A DNA stretch of 64,000 bases from contig NW_017804021.1 in assembly GCF_001625305.1 (NCBI RefSeq), positions 96,487 through 160,486 of the forward strand, written 5' to 3'. The notes beneath the pieces are model-generated. The model had not been told where the DNA came from and searched no databases. It saw only the letters and a program-made list of their open reading frames with translations. Origin of the DNA: Branchiostoma belcheri. Its lineage: Eukaryota; Chordata; Leptocardii; Amphioxiformes; Branchiostomatidae. A program made the translations under genes and the position numbers. Shown here piece after piece: positions 13,737 to 25,640 of the stretch; position 1 is the stretch's first letter, and the number at the start of each line of letters is the position of its first letter.

Positions 13737-14030
13737 CATACCTGACAACAAAGTGCTTTTTTTCTATGAGACTGACAACAAAATTTCTTTCCACATGGTT
13801 GTGTAGCTTTGTCACATGCTCCTGTATCTTATTATTATTTTTGCTTGATGTTATCACTCAAATAGATATTACCTTACCTGTCTCATACCTGACAACAAAG
13901 TGCTTTTTCTATGAGACTGACAACAAAATTTCTTTCCACATGGTTGTGTGGCTTTGTCACATGCCCTTGCATCTTATTATTATTTTTGCTTGATTTTATC
14001 ATAAAGATAGATGTTATTAATTGCCTCACC
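13737..14030. repeat. 147-bp tandem duplication (2 units)
   Basis: CATACCTGACAACAAAGTGC starts at 13737 and again at 13884. Both units continue CCACATGGTTGTGT and CTTATTATTATTTTTGCTTG with few differences. Confidence 0.8.
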
Positions 14031-14214
14031 TGTCTCTCCTTTATACAATGTAACTTATAACTGTACAATTCATATTGTCGAACTTATAGAATACTCTAAG
14101 CTTAAACATCTGTTATTTTTACTTAAATTGCAACACGGTTCTCTCACAAATGTGTATGTCAGCTATATGTTGGCAGCCGCTTAATGGAGCAGTAATAGCA
14201 CAGGAGGGAACTAT

Positions 14215-14490
14215 TCACTCACTCACTCACTAGCCCGCTCACTCACTCACTCACACCTCACTCACTCGCTCAGTCACTCACTCGCCCGCTCACTCACTCA
14301 CTCACTCACTCACTCACTCACTCACTCACTCACTCACACCTCACTCACTCACTCGCTCAGTCAGTCAGTCACTCACTCACTCACTCACTCACTCGCTCAG
14401 TCAGTCAGTCACTCACTCACTCACTCACACCTCACTCGCTCGCTCACTCATTCACTCACTCACACCTCACTCACTCACTCATCCACACCA
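14215..14490. repeat. (CACT)n microsatellite
   Basis: Runs of CACT/ACTC with interruptions CAGT, CACACCT and CGCC over about 275 bp. Confidence 0.95.
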
Positions 14491-14494
14491 CACT

Positions 14495-14572
14495 CAGCAG
14501 CGGATTCGAACCCAGGACCTTCAGTGTTTAGTCCACAACTCCAACCCCAATACCACATTGCCACCTTGCGTT
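14495..14572 (-). mobile_element. tRNA-like SINE head next to a (CACT)n tract
   Basis: Minus-strand GGTGGCAATGTGGTATTGGG then GTCCTGGGTTCGAATCCGC resembles A and B boxes. It runs into the microsatellite at 14215-14490. Confidence 0.4.
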
Positions 14573-14801
14573 ATGTAGTAGTCTAGTACTCCAAAAGACC
14601 AAAGACAAGACATGTCACCGAGTCGATCAAAATATATCTACGGCCACATTTTAAATATTCATGTGGATACAACTGCATAGCACTAATATCACAGTTGTAG
14701 CACATATGATGTCTCAGTTTTAGTTACCGTGACAAATATTACCCAGAATAAAATATTTAAGGAATTTTAAACGTGAAATTGAAAAGGATACTGTACTTCC
14801 T

Positions 14802-14974
14802 TAGCCTCTACCAGGCTTTAGAGGCTGCTAGAAATTGTAGAAATTGATCAAATAGACAAAAAAATATTGGCAAAGGTAGTCAGTTAAAGGAGTTTAGTTT
14901 TCCGCTACTATCTCTAGTGGACTAACTCTGTTTGGCCAATTTCTACTCTATTCAGCCGCCTCTAAAGCCTGGTA
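14802..14974. mobile_element. Foldback MITE, family F (copy 3)
   Basis: Left end TAGCCTCTACCAGGCTTTAG; right end CGCCTCTAAAGCCTGGTA, lacking the last few bases. The middle carries the GGCCAATTTCTACTC motif. Confidence 0.75.
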
Positions 14975-16049
14975 TTTTCTCACTATTCACACTTCACAGT
15001 AAAAAAAACACCTTACATGTAATGAATTCTTCAAGCGTTGCAACAGCTTTGGCCGGCATCAGTACTTGATGAATTGAGGAGAGGAATAAAAAATAAAAAA
15101 TAAAATAAATGCCCAAAAGGGTGTGGTGACTACTCAAACTCAAAAATTCGAAGGTTCTGTAACTAATGGACTTATGACAGTGAAATAATGTCATTACCGT
15201 TATTAATAACATCAAATCATACAAAGTGAACCGCCCATGTACATGATGCTTTATGACCTATCAAAAAGGCCGTGACAGATAGCGATACCACACTGCATAA
15301 CATAACATCATCTTAATTAGCAATTAAAGTATTGTATAGGCATTTGTGGGGAAGAATACCCTCCTCATTTATGTATGTATGAAATGCATTATTAATTTAC
15401 AATTGTCTGTAGAAAGAGCTCTTACCCTCACATATCATACGTGTGTATGCGTGTTGAAAAGCACGGTAAAGTGGTACACACAATGTCGTTGGGAAACAGG
15501 CTATTGTTGTAGGGTTTTGTAGGATACTTTTGTAACTGTTTTCTAAGCCAACTGGAAAAAGTTATGCATGTTTACATTTAAAGGTATCGTTATAAACTAC
15601 GTGAATATATAAAGAGTACATCCTGCAAGAATTGGGGAGGGAAGGCAACGAAAAAAACAAACAAACAGTCATTTGCACCAGAAAGTTGACCTTACAATTC
15701 TCAATTATGCGTCAAAAGCAACATGATGTGGTTATACATGATGCGATATGAAATTGTAATTAAACAATGATAATACATGTACTCTATTTTAAATTGCCAT
15801 CTTAATCAGGAAGAGTATTAAATAAATAAAAAAGGCACCTTTATTTCCAAAAAAAATTGATCTATCAAAAAAAAAAGATCTATCGCCTAGCCGGTGGACA
15901 TATCGGATTTCAGCGGGAATTCATCGCCAACTGTTTCCCCGAACCAATCGCTTGTATAATTAATAGTTTTATGTCATTGATTGTATTTTTTGTTCGTCGA
16001 AAGTCAAAGTTTCTTTCCACACAAAATTAGTAGTATTTTCCCCGTCCGT

Positions 16050-16290
16050 TTGGTTCCACCCGACCCCCCCCCCTCGGGTCCCAACACACGGTGCTCATTT
16101 GCCTGCTAACAAGGTTTTCCCGGGCATGACCGTTCTCCCCATCTGTATTAATCATCTCCCATTGTGAGAGTAATATCGTGTTTGTTTTCCTGAGATGGAC
16201 GCCATAGGACCTGCCAATCATATCAACGAGAAACCGCTGTTTGGAACTGACCGTGAAACTCGGGCTGATTGTGATGGATGAAGGGAAAAG
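16050..16290. promoter_or_regulatory. Non-repetitive island, candidate enhancer
   Basis: ATCTGTATTAATCATCTCCC, GACCTGCCAATCATATCAAC and CGGGCTGATTGTGATGGATG lie in a GC-moderate block with no frame supported by splice sites. Confidence 0.25.
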
Positions 16291-17052
16291 CGATGGCAGA
16301 AAATGAAGCACATTTTGTTCTAGAATAGTCAACACATGCAGACATGAGCAAGTCACTTGTTAGTTCCCTTCAACTTGACCAAAAAGATGGACATTTGAAG
16401 ACATCCAGTGCAATTTTCAGGGCGACAAAACTGGATTTATCAAGTCAATTTTCTAGCCATTTCAGTGCTAGTTGAATCAACCCTATCCCATACCATACTG
16501 ATATCTGTTAGGCATAAATGCAATGTCGCTGACGGAAAACTTGTTCTGTAACGTAGGCTGGTTCAAGCAATTTATGGGCGGTACCAAAAAAAAAAAGAAA
16601 CCTCTCACGTAGCTTGTTTTTTTGGGCTGTTTTCTTTTTATTCTTTATTTCAGGCATGATTCGCCCATATAAAACATACAGATAAAAATACACACAATAA
16701 TAACAGTAAAAATATGTCTATATGTACATATGGGTCCAGATATTGCTGAATATTACATCAGATTTGATCAGAACAGATTGGATAATGTTGTTTGAGGAGT
16801 TGTACAGATGGAATATGAAAGAATAACATTATTTGCGCCATGTAGCGTCAAAGATGTCTGTCTTATTGTAAACAAACATTTCACTGGCACTGCAAAATCT
16901 GGGTAATGACTTTATAATGCGAAAACAGTTGTTGTAAGCAACTCGACACTTTGAGACAACTCTAGTACTAGCTGTGTTCCGTAACTGTGCGGCAAAAGTT
17001 GCAAAAAGTTTTAAAATGTCAATTACTGGCTGGCTGACTAAATTATGACTGT

Positions 17053-17156
17053 GAGCTGTCAATCAAATAGCGATCCCTTCTGCCGCCATGAAATTCTACA
17101 TCTGTACGGACCTGAACCGTGAAATACGTGAAGAAGACGGCAGACGTGAACACTGA
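17053..17156 (+). other. Duplicated segment D1 (with ATG and 22-codon frame)
   Basis: GAGCTGTCAATCAAATAG, TGCCGCCATGAAATTC, CCTGAACCGTGAAATA. It aligns without gaps over about 88 bp to 17927-18014, 874 bp downstream. GCCGCCATG is a good Kozak context and opens MKFYICTDLNREIREEDGRR before a TGA at 17154-17156. The changes between copies alter the encoded residues, so a duplicated cis-regulatory element is the likelier reading. Confidence 0.45.
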
Positions 17157-17684
17157 TGAAGCGGTGTTCTGAGAGTTTGAAACACGTCAGTCAGCTCTGA
17201 CACCTGTCAATCATTCAAGCCCCTGCCGCACACAGTCCAATAAGGCCACACCAATTTGATTTGTTGGTTCTCGGATTTTTTTTTAGAAAATATGAAGCGA
17301 CAGGGCGTAAAGAAAAATAAGAAATAAAAACAGGCAACGGTATCCTATGATAGCCCCAAATGCTACAGTAGGAGCCATGAAGTCAACATACGAGGCTGGT
17401 CTGTAATTGAACTATTGAATATCAAACTTTTATTCACTGTATTGATAGATGGATATACAGAAACAACTATGAAGAGGGTGAGTTGAAAAGTTTAAGGTTA
17501 TACCCATATGGGAAACAATCACGTGGTAGCGAAGGGAAGGTAGGAAAGGGGTACATGTATTTGCTTCAGTGGAAGTGGCAAAACGTGTCCTTGCTGAGAA
17601 TGTTCGAAGGGGAGGGCACTAGTGAGTGAAGTTCCGCTGAGCATTGTTTTGTAAGAATTAGGAGAGTAGAAACAGAAAGACACT

Positions 17685-17800
17685 CCTGGTCCCAAGGCCG
17701 GAATTCGAACCCACGACCTAACCCGAGCTCCAGCTTCAACGCCGACGCTCCTACCGATTTGGCTAAAAAGTTCTAGACCCTTCGGCCGGGTCAGTTGGTA
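17685..17800 (-). mobile_element. tRNA-derived SINE-like sequence, family 3
   Basis: On the minus strand, TAGCCAAATCGGTAGGAGCG (A-box-like) and GTGGGTTCGAATTCC (B-box-like) sit about 40 nt apart. No acceptor stem pairs across the ends, so it is not a functional tRNA gene. Confidence 0.5.
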
Positions 17801-17926
17801 GTGCCTATGAACCCCCCCCCCCACACACACACACACTGTTACACTTTTACCGTATACGTTTTCGATGATCGTGAAAGTTTGCGAGGGGCGTCCGTCTGAC
17901 GCCAGGGTTCACAATATCGTTTGCGA

Positions 17927-18090
17927 GAGCTATCCATCAAATAGTTAGCCTTCGCGCCACCATGAAATTCCGAATCTGTCCCACCCTGAACCGTGAAATG
18001 GCCAAAGGCAAGGATCTAGATGGAGCACTTTCCTCCCGCTGCCCACGGAAATTCACAGAGGTGTCAATCTGGTGGCCAGCTAGCCGTTAG
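17927..18090 (+). other. Duplicated segment D2 (with ATG and 42-codon frame)
   Basis: GAGCTATCCATCAAATAG, CGCCACCATGAAATTC, CCTGAACCGTGAAATG. The ATG at 17962 opens a 42-residue frame beginning MKFRICPTLNREMAKGKD and ending at a TAG at 18088. GAGGTGTCAATC further on echoes CACCTGTCAATC after D1. Confidence 0.45.
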
Positions 18091-19025
18091 CAGGAATGAT
18101 CTGTGAAATTAGTGTCATGACTAATTCAGGAGGGGACGCCAATGCCAGCGGCTCGCATTTAATTTGCCTTCCCATCTGAGATCAGACATACACGGTCCGC
18201 ACAATAGTCGGTAATGGACGGATCGTGACACAAATTATGGCAATTGCTGTAATAATGGTGGTTAGGATTTAATGATAAAAGCCACACAAAGTAAATGTAC
18301 ACTTGATTGTTAATCCACGTTTGATGATAGACGCTAAGAAGATATGTTGAGTTTGAATCTGTATTGAACATCTGTTACTAGTTACTAGAATTTAAGTGTC
18401 TGTCGGTTTTCTCTTGTACAGCAAAATTGCATTGTCTAGCCTTACACTGCGATCTTGTTTTGTTTTTTCTATGTATCAATGCATTCTTTGTTCGCAACCT
18501 TGAAAAAAGCTATAGCCTGATTCCATATTTACTCTAACAGTACTAGGTGAAAAAGCATTACATACGTATCGCGATCCGCAACAAAACGTCTCGCTGACAT
18601 TATTTCCTGTTCCACTTTGAAATAACAAATATTACAAGCAGTATGTAGTTAACAAGAAGGTTTTTATAGGGGTTTAAAATCATCTTTATTACAATGAATA
18701 TACAAGATGAAAGGTTGCTTGGATAAATCCTATGACAGCCCTTTATCTCTTGTTAAGAGGAGGGCGCAAGGCAAGTAAGAAAAAATGTTAAAAGTTACAA
18801 TGTGCATTGGGTATTTTGGTGTTTTAATTTGCAATCATTTTACACATAAATTGGGAGTGCATTTTATACATATGTACAAGAAAATACGTTTTAGGGATAT
18901 TAAGAAAATCGAGCCTGTTACATCAGATTCATCTTCTACAAGGGAATAGCCCTGAAGAACATTCCCAAGAAAGAATTTTAAGAAAAAAATGCGTGTTTCT
19001 AAATAAAGTCTGCATGTGAACACGG

Positions 19026-19181
19026 CGCGGTAACTGTGGTTGCTTGACACCGGCCCTGTCCTTGGTACTGAAAGCCACTAGAACAAGTGTTAGTGTAGCT
19101 ATGGTCGATTGTAACCCCACCATAACTGTGGTTTGACACCGGCCCTGTCCTTGGTACTGAAAGCCACTAGAACAAGTGTTA
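19026..19181. repeat. 89-bp dispersed minisatellite, inverse orientation
   Basis: Contains CACCGGCCCTGTCCTTGG twice and GAACAAGTGTTAGTG, the reverse complement of the 24055 unit, with locus-specific changes (GGTACTGAAAGCCACTAG) shared by both units. Confidence 0.75.
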
Positions 19182-19775
19182 CGGCTACCTGCGATTTTGA
19201 TGTCGTAGATCTAGTATTTTAAACCAGGCTATGACGGAACTACCCACTGACAAGGATCAAAGATAACCTTGTCCTTTACAAAACAGCTGAACATTGAGGA
19301 CGACTATACCAAGAATAAGAGCCTCGGTTTTGCAATCGTATGATGATCGCACGGCGTATGTAAATAGGTAGCTGTTATATATCGACGCCCTGGAACAAAT
19401 AAAAACAATTCTTGACATAAGCAAGCTAGATGAGAGTAGTTGTTAATCGTCTATAATTTCTTTTATAATTTGGAAAATAACCAACGTAGGAAAAAGGATT
19501 AACCTTCTAACGAAAGGTAAGACAGATAAGATTATAAAACGTTCATTGTACATTTTATGCTACTAAAGTGATACATGTACAGGTATAAACTGTGCTGTAC
19601 GGAAAACTTCCAGAAGGTAGAAACTAGGAAGTCTTATATCAGTCAAGTCAATCTGATCATGATAATGCTGGCTTTTTTTGTATTCGAACATTTCATGACT
19701 AGACATGGTGACAGCACACTCAAGTTATATCAACTTATTTTATGCCAACGCAGGAGACGAATACAGGACAAGACA

Positions 19776-19898
19776 ATACTCATTTTCACTTGAGTTAAGT
19801 GAGGAAAGATCGGTGGCATGCCAGGACTCGAACTCGGGATCTCTTGGTTCCGATCAAGCACGCTACTGCTACGCCACACGACTCCACATCTTGAGCAT
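19776..19898 (-). mobile_element. tRNA-derived SINE, family 2, truncated
   Basis: Minus-strand TCGTGTGGCGTAGCAGTAGC, CCGAGTTCGAGTCC, then CATGCCACCGATC and the tail ACTCAAGTGAAAATGAGTA. Same family as 48736-48880. Confidence 0.65.
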
Positions 19899-19998
19899 GA
19901 TTCTATAAGAGCTCATTTCAGATACTATCAAGCCTTCAAAACATCCACATCATTCTTTAAAAAATCTCAACCCTGTAAGAATTGAGACACCGATTCCC

Positions 19999-20560
19999 GT
20001 GATGTATCCTACATTTCCCAAGGTGTCCTTACGAATGCCAAGCCGCAAATTCCCGGACAGTCTCCCAACAAGACGCTAACCCAGCTCCCGGTATCGCCCG
20101 TATAAAACATTTACGCGAAGATTCCGGAGCGGACCTGCACATCTCTCTTCGTCAATGGGCAGAATCCTCGGTCCAAACAACCTCCTATCCAGGATAAGTC
20201 ACTCTGTTACTCTCCAATCTAGCCCGTGTAGTCCCCATTGGGGCCGGTTTTGTCAACATTAACCCTACTTCTTTGAAGACCTTAAGCACTGTGGGGAGTT
20301 AATTAAGACTGTGTTTGATGACTCGTCGTTCTTATTAAATAGTTATGAGCGGGCTTTGCGTGGCCGTGTCGGGAGAGCCGAGCGGAATGGGGAGGCATTA
20401 CCGGCGGGGAATTGGACCTCGCTACCCGCCAGGATCTCTTCTCACGTTCCGGGGGAAAATTACCTTAGCCGGATACTTCAACTTCTATCGATCATTTTAA
20501 AGTTTGATGGAGAAGGAGCGTGTGTCTTACAGCTGGGTCTGTACGGGAAGCAGGTCTGAA
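19999..20560. promoter_or_regulatory. GC-richer non-repetitive island, candidate enhancer
   Basis: This block stands out from its AT-rich surroundings by base composition. It contains GGAGTTAATTAAGACTG and a 17-mer GCCGGTTTTGTCAACAT at 20243 that recurs in inverse orientation at 27476. No gene is recognised. Function is inferred only from composition and motif sharing. Confidence 0.3.
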
Positions 20561-20779
20561 TCAACTACTGGTGCCGAGGTAATAAATAATACTGTCTGGG
20601 CAGAAAAATGCAAAAAAAACTATTCTTTACGCACAACATAAAGCATGCGTAAATGTTTTGTTTCTTCACTCGCGTATGCTTTAATGTTTGCTTAAAGACT
20701 TCGTGTAGTTGTGCTAGCGTTTTTATCACAAAGAAACCAATTTCTTGTATACGAAAGAACATCATCCTTACACATTTCT

Positions 20780-20990
20780 GTCTTTTTTTGTCAAAAGATA
20801 GATATTTAGATACAGTAAGTCTTCTTCGATATCTGAAGATAGTTTAGACATGTTAGTATATTACACATAAGTGTTAATTTTGTGAAAAGATAGATGTTTA
20901 ATATATACCTCCTCTTAGATATCTTTAGGTATGTTTAAACATTACACATTGGTGTTCAATTTTTGAAAAGATAGATGTTTTTCAAATAGA
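20780..20990. repeat. Three diverged tandem units of 83-90 bp
   Basis: TTTTTGTCAAAAGATAGAT recurs as TTTTGTGAAAAGATAGATG and TTTTTGAAAAGATAGATG at about 20786, 20876 and 20958, with GATATCT and TTAGACAT motifs in between. Confidence 0.65.
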
Positions 20991-21179
20991 ATTGTTGTCA
21001 GGTTGTAACTATCAGCATCGCAATCGGTATCTACATTTTAACGTTAACATGGATTTCGTCTTATACCAGATAATTTGAGAGAAAGAATGTATTGGTACTA
21101 GATTAAAGTACACGTCTGAGTCTGTATGTATGAGTTACATGTATGATAGGAACACGGTCAGGAAATGTAACTTTGGTTT

Positions 21180-21313
21180 CATACCGGCCCTGTCCTTGGT
21201 GCTGAACGCTATCACAACAAGTGTTAGTGTAGCTATGGTCGCATGTAACCCCGCCATAACTGTGGTTTGACATCGGCCCTGTCCTTGGTGCTGAACGCTA
21301 TCACAACAAATGT
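21180..21313. repeat. 89-bp dispersed minisatellite, inverse orientation
   Basis: Two partial units of CGGCCCTGTCCTTGGTGCTG and GAACGCTATCACAACAAGTG separated by GTAGCTATGGTCGCATGTAA. Confidence 0.75.
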
Positions 21314-23281
21314 TAGTAGCTGCTATCTATTATTACGATTCAGGTTTAACAGAACAAATATAGTTATAGTTCTGATGAAAGCCTTACCTGCCTTTGACTG
21401 GCATTCCCCTCGAAAACTACTAACCACAAAGAGAACACGGGAAAACCTGGGTATCATTTCGTCTTTCAATCTAATGGCTATTTGTCCACTTGTTTTTCAT
21501 CTCTCTTTTTGGCGTCCATCTATTCCATCTCTCGAACAACTGTCACGTTTGCCCCATTTACAGAGATCTTGTTCCATTGGGCAGGTATACAGGGCTATTC
21601 AGGAGCAAAGATGGCGGCGCCTTCGCTCGACAATACATGTGTGTTCACCATGACATGGAATAAACTGTTACTGCACGTAATTCATGGATACATTTAACCG
21701 TGTTCTCCGTACATGTTTTAAGTATTATCGCCTAGGTATAAATGTGTAACTGACCTCTTCGCGCAAAGATATCAAAAGACAAGAGAATGAAATGTTAGAT
21801 CATAACATCATATACCGTTTTCTCTGTAACGAACATTTTCTTTCTATGTATGTTCAAAATAAGAGACATGTTCACTCATCATCAGATTGTAAAGATGATA
21901 TTTATAAGATATCCCCTGTATGCATGATTCAGCTCATTTTGGGTGCAAAGAGGAAAGCCTTTTTAAGCGACGTAAACCGAAGCCATTTAGGAAATACAAA
22001 GAATACACGTAGACGTTGCATTGCCCAAGCGTATAGTCCTCCCTGTACCGTGCTAGTACAGAGACACGGTATGTCACAGCCACATGCTGTTTACATACAA
22101 AATTAGATGATTTATTTGGCTCCTGTTCACACTAAGTGGGTTTACGAGTATGCATACTAAAATAAGGAGTCATAATGCAGTATCTATGTGATCTATAACT
22201 ACACAGAATAACCTTGACATTTGCCTGATAATGTTGCCTGGCATTTATACATGTATTTGTTCTATATTACCATTCACAGTACAACAATACAAAAAACATA
22301 GTAGATATGCAATCGTACATAATGATACATAAGAGACAAAATAATTTTTTAACTTGAAAGAGGTTATCTAGATGATGATAATTTTAAAACGATGCCATTG
22401 TTCGTTGTGATGTATTTCTATAGTTTTGTTTCATTTGTTTCTAAATTTTTTTGATGAAACATGCATGGGTATATGCAGTATTTAGCATTAATAAGAATAT
22501 AAAGTGCAAGTGTACTAGCATAGCGTGGATTTTCAATGATACCGTATACAATCATTTTTTTCCTCTACGATCAGGTCCTATTTTGTACAACGTTTCCACC
22601 AGCAACTCAACTGTTTCCAAATGTACACATGTATGGAATGGTACATTTCTGATTGTTTATCGTTGCGATTTCAAAACATACATAAGCAGGGGAAGACATG
22701 CTGTGCTAAAAATATATTGTTTCCAATACAAGAAGGCGTATTTATAATGGAAAATATTTAACATATCCAAACACAATGGTCCTCGAAGCAGTACGTAGCA
22801 TAAAGGTATGAAAAGAAAGGGTCTAATCTGTGAAGAAAATATTCCAGGTTAAATAAGTCTTTTAATAGATGTCATCATCTTTTTGCTTGTAGGTGAATGA
22901 TACAGTCTGTTACTATATTTCACAAAGAATGTGTGCAGTATGGGCAGTATACGAACAACATGTAGTTGCCATATTAGTACAAATTCATGGGGGTCTAATT
23001 TCAAAATTCATCCATATCATTACGTTTTCAAAGCAATGGTGTTTCCTAACGATTTATGGCAGTGTTTGAAAGTATAGTTTGTCCCGTGCCATTTTCTGTT
23101 CGATCACTATGTGCTGCGGTACTCCTCTTATTTACAAGGTTTCCGTAGTAGGAATACAACTACCGTCCAGATAATGTAAATGGTTTGGACAAAGAAGTTC
23201 TAAATTTCAATCGTTCATTTTAAATATTGCCCCTTTCCTTCGTGTTGTTCATGATAAAAAAAAATAACAAAGTAATAATTT
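21314..23281. other. Gene-free interval
   Basis: AT-rich with no recognised gene, repeat family or structured element. Confidence 0.5.
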
Positions 23282-23498
23282 AACGGCTGTCGGTGGCAAA
23301 TGTGCTGATATTGACACATGCATTGGCGCACCAAACCCGAGGTGTGTTTTTGGCACAGTTAGACAGATTAGCCTAAGAGGGCGTCACTCCGTGTAAAGTG
23401 TCTTTCACAAGGGCACAACATCGGGTCACGGTGAGCATCGAACTCGGGACCTATTGGTTCAGAGTCCAACGCTCTAGCCGTTGCGCCACCGACGCCAC
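23282..23498 (-). mobile_element. tRNA-derived SINE, family 1
   Basis: Minus-strand head GGTGGCGCAACGGCTAGAGC with a B-box-like GAGTTCGATGC, then the same body as at 49528-49766, including CTCTTAGGCTAATCTG and the tail GCACATTTGCCACCGACAGC. Confidence 0.75.
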
Positions 23499-24054
23499 TA
23501 CTGTTGTCAACATAAACAGGAATTGTGACTTTAAACAAGTTGGATAATTCATCGGCAATTGTGATCGTGAACATGCATGGTGGATAAGAAAGATCACGAT
23601 AATTTTCACAATTTCTTTTGTTTGAATAAGACAGCTGCACTCAATTAAAATACCGCATCATAAATCAACAAAAACTTACAGGTGTTTGACAGAACAATGT
23701 AGGCCCCTCCCTGTAACTCTGTAACAGGATACTCTACGTACAACCCCCGGGGGTTATTCTTAATGTCCATTCCATCAAGTTTACGAGAATGCTTTTGTTG
23801 ATTTACAGGCGATTCTGTGAGAAAGGAAATAATTTCTAGCACGATATTTGCGGTACAGTTTAGGGGTTATTTATCTTACTAGTGCAGTGTGCTTAGCTAT
23901 ATTACATGCAGCCGCTTCAAGAAAGGAAAGAAAGAGTGGATATTGTAAGGCGACTTGTAGAAGGATAATATGACGACCGAGGGATAGATGGAATTTGATT
24001 GAGGCTACTTAACTTTGTTTTGTTAAATGTGTTCGTAACGATAAATATCAGCTA

Positions 24055-24297
24055 CTAACACTTGTTGTGATAGCGTTCAGCACCAAGGACAGGGCCGGTG
24101 TCAAACCACAGTTATGGCGGGGTTACATTTGACCATAGCTACACTAACACTTGTTGTGATAGCGTTCAGCACCAAGGACAGGGCCGGTGTCACACCACAG
24201 TTATGGCGGGGTTACATCTGACCATAGCTACACTAACACTTGTTGTGATAGCGTTCAGCACCAAGGACAGGGCCGGTGTCAAACCACAGTTACAGCA
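24055..24297. repeat. 89-bp dispersed minisatellite (array of about 2.7 units)
   Basis: Unit starts CACTTGTTGTGATAGCGTTC, continues CACCAAGGACAGGGCCGG and ends with CATAGCTACACTAA. Successive CTTGTTGTGA starts at 24061, 24150 and 24239 give an exact 89-bp period. The same unit recurs at five other loci here. Confidence 0.85.
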
Positions 24298-24819
24298 CAG
24301 TGTTCCTATCATAACCCATACATGCAGACTTACGTGATTTTATTGTAACAAGACATTCTCTCTCAAGTTATCTGGTATAAAACAATATCGTTGTTAACGT
24401 TGTTAACATATAGATACCGATTGCAGTGCAGACAGTTTCAAACCGATCGGACCTCTACCGGTGACACGTTCCTTGTACATTCACATTGCTAAACTTGTTA
24501 CTGTTTAATCATGACAAGAATAGCGGGTAGGTGAAAGAAACAGAGCACATGTGAAGAAGTTGAAGGACGTTCGACGATGGATGATTATGCAGTGACAGAT
24601 GTCCCTTTCTTTTTGCCACGCCTTTGTGGTTAATAAATTACTGTGGCTTTTCAAGCACAGGGCTAACAGAAGTCGTGAACCAGACAATGTCAATGTCATG
24701 ACAGTATAATAAGGCTGTAATCTGAGACGAGGATTATCTAGAACAAAGCGAAACTTTACTGTACACCTGTCACACTTCTGTGTGCATGGTGAGCTTCGCA
24801 CGCCAGTAAGACAGTCATA

Positions 24820-25070
24820 GTATTCACTAATACACAAAAACATATATTATAGTGTTACATTATACAGTCACAGTGTCTACTAATACACAAATGACATATA
24901 TCATAGTGTTACAGTATATACAGTCACAGCGTTCACTAATACACAAACGACATATATTATATACTTATAGTATACGTTCATAGTGTTTACTAAGACACAA
25001 AGGACAGGTAGTGTGTTATTGTACACAGTTATAGCATTCACTGATACTCAAATGATATATACCTTAGATC
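24820..25070. repeat. About 60-bp tandem repeat, 4-5 diverged units
   Basis: ACTAATACACAAA, GACATATAT and TATAGTGTTACA recur in order roughly every 58-65 bp. Confidence 0.65.
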
Positions 25071-25200
25071 TTTCTCGTCTGCAACTTGCTACGGACTAGA
25101 ATAACAACATATTTTGTGTACATTCCCAGTGCAGATGGAAACTGAAACTATCAACAGTGCATCCGTCTGTTTGTAACAATGTCCCTGCCTATATCAATCC

Positions 25201-25640
25201 TGAAGTTTCCTTTTGCATTTTTATTCTATTCTACGAAGTTTCCTTTTGCATTTTTATTCTATTCTACGAAGTTTCCTTTTGCATTTTTATTCTTTTCTAC
25301 GAAGTTTCCTTTTGCATTTTTATTCTATCCTACGAAGTTTCCTTTTGCATTTTTATTCTATTCTACGGAAGTTTCCTTTTGCATTTTTATTCTATTCTAC
25401 GGAGTTTCCTTTTGCATTTTTATTCTATTCTACGGAAGTTTTCCTTGTGCATTTTTATTCTATTCTACGGAAGTTTCCTTTTGCATTTTTATTCTATTCT
25501 ACGGAAGTTTCCTTTTGCATTTTTATTCTATTCTACGGAAGTTTCCTTGTGCATTTTTATTCTATTCTACGAAGTTTCCTTTTGTCATTTTTATTCTATT
25601 CTACGAAGTTTCCTTGTGCATTTTCATTCTATTCTGCGAC
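25201..25640. repeat. 33/34-bp minisatellite, about 13 units
   Basis: Unit GAAGTTTCCTTTTGCATTTT followed by TATTCTATTCTAC. Units are 33 bp when they begin GAAG and 34 bp when they begin GGAAG. Because 33 is a multiple of three and the unit lacks stops in the plus frames, long spurious frames (KFPFAFLFYST-like) are produced. No start context or conserved flank supports a gene. Confidence 0.9.

Noticed and set aside
24505-24843. 112-codon minus-strand frame
   Set aside because: No motif, and it overlaps the start of a tandem repeat; likely chance.
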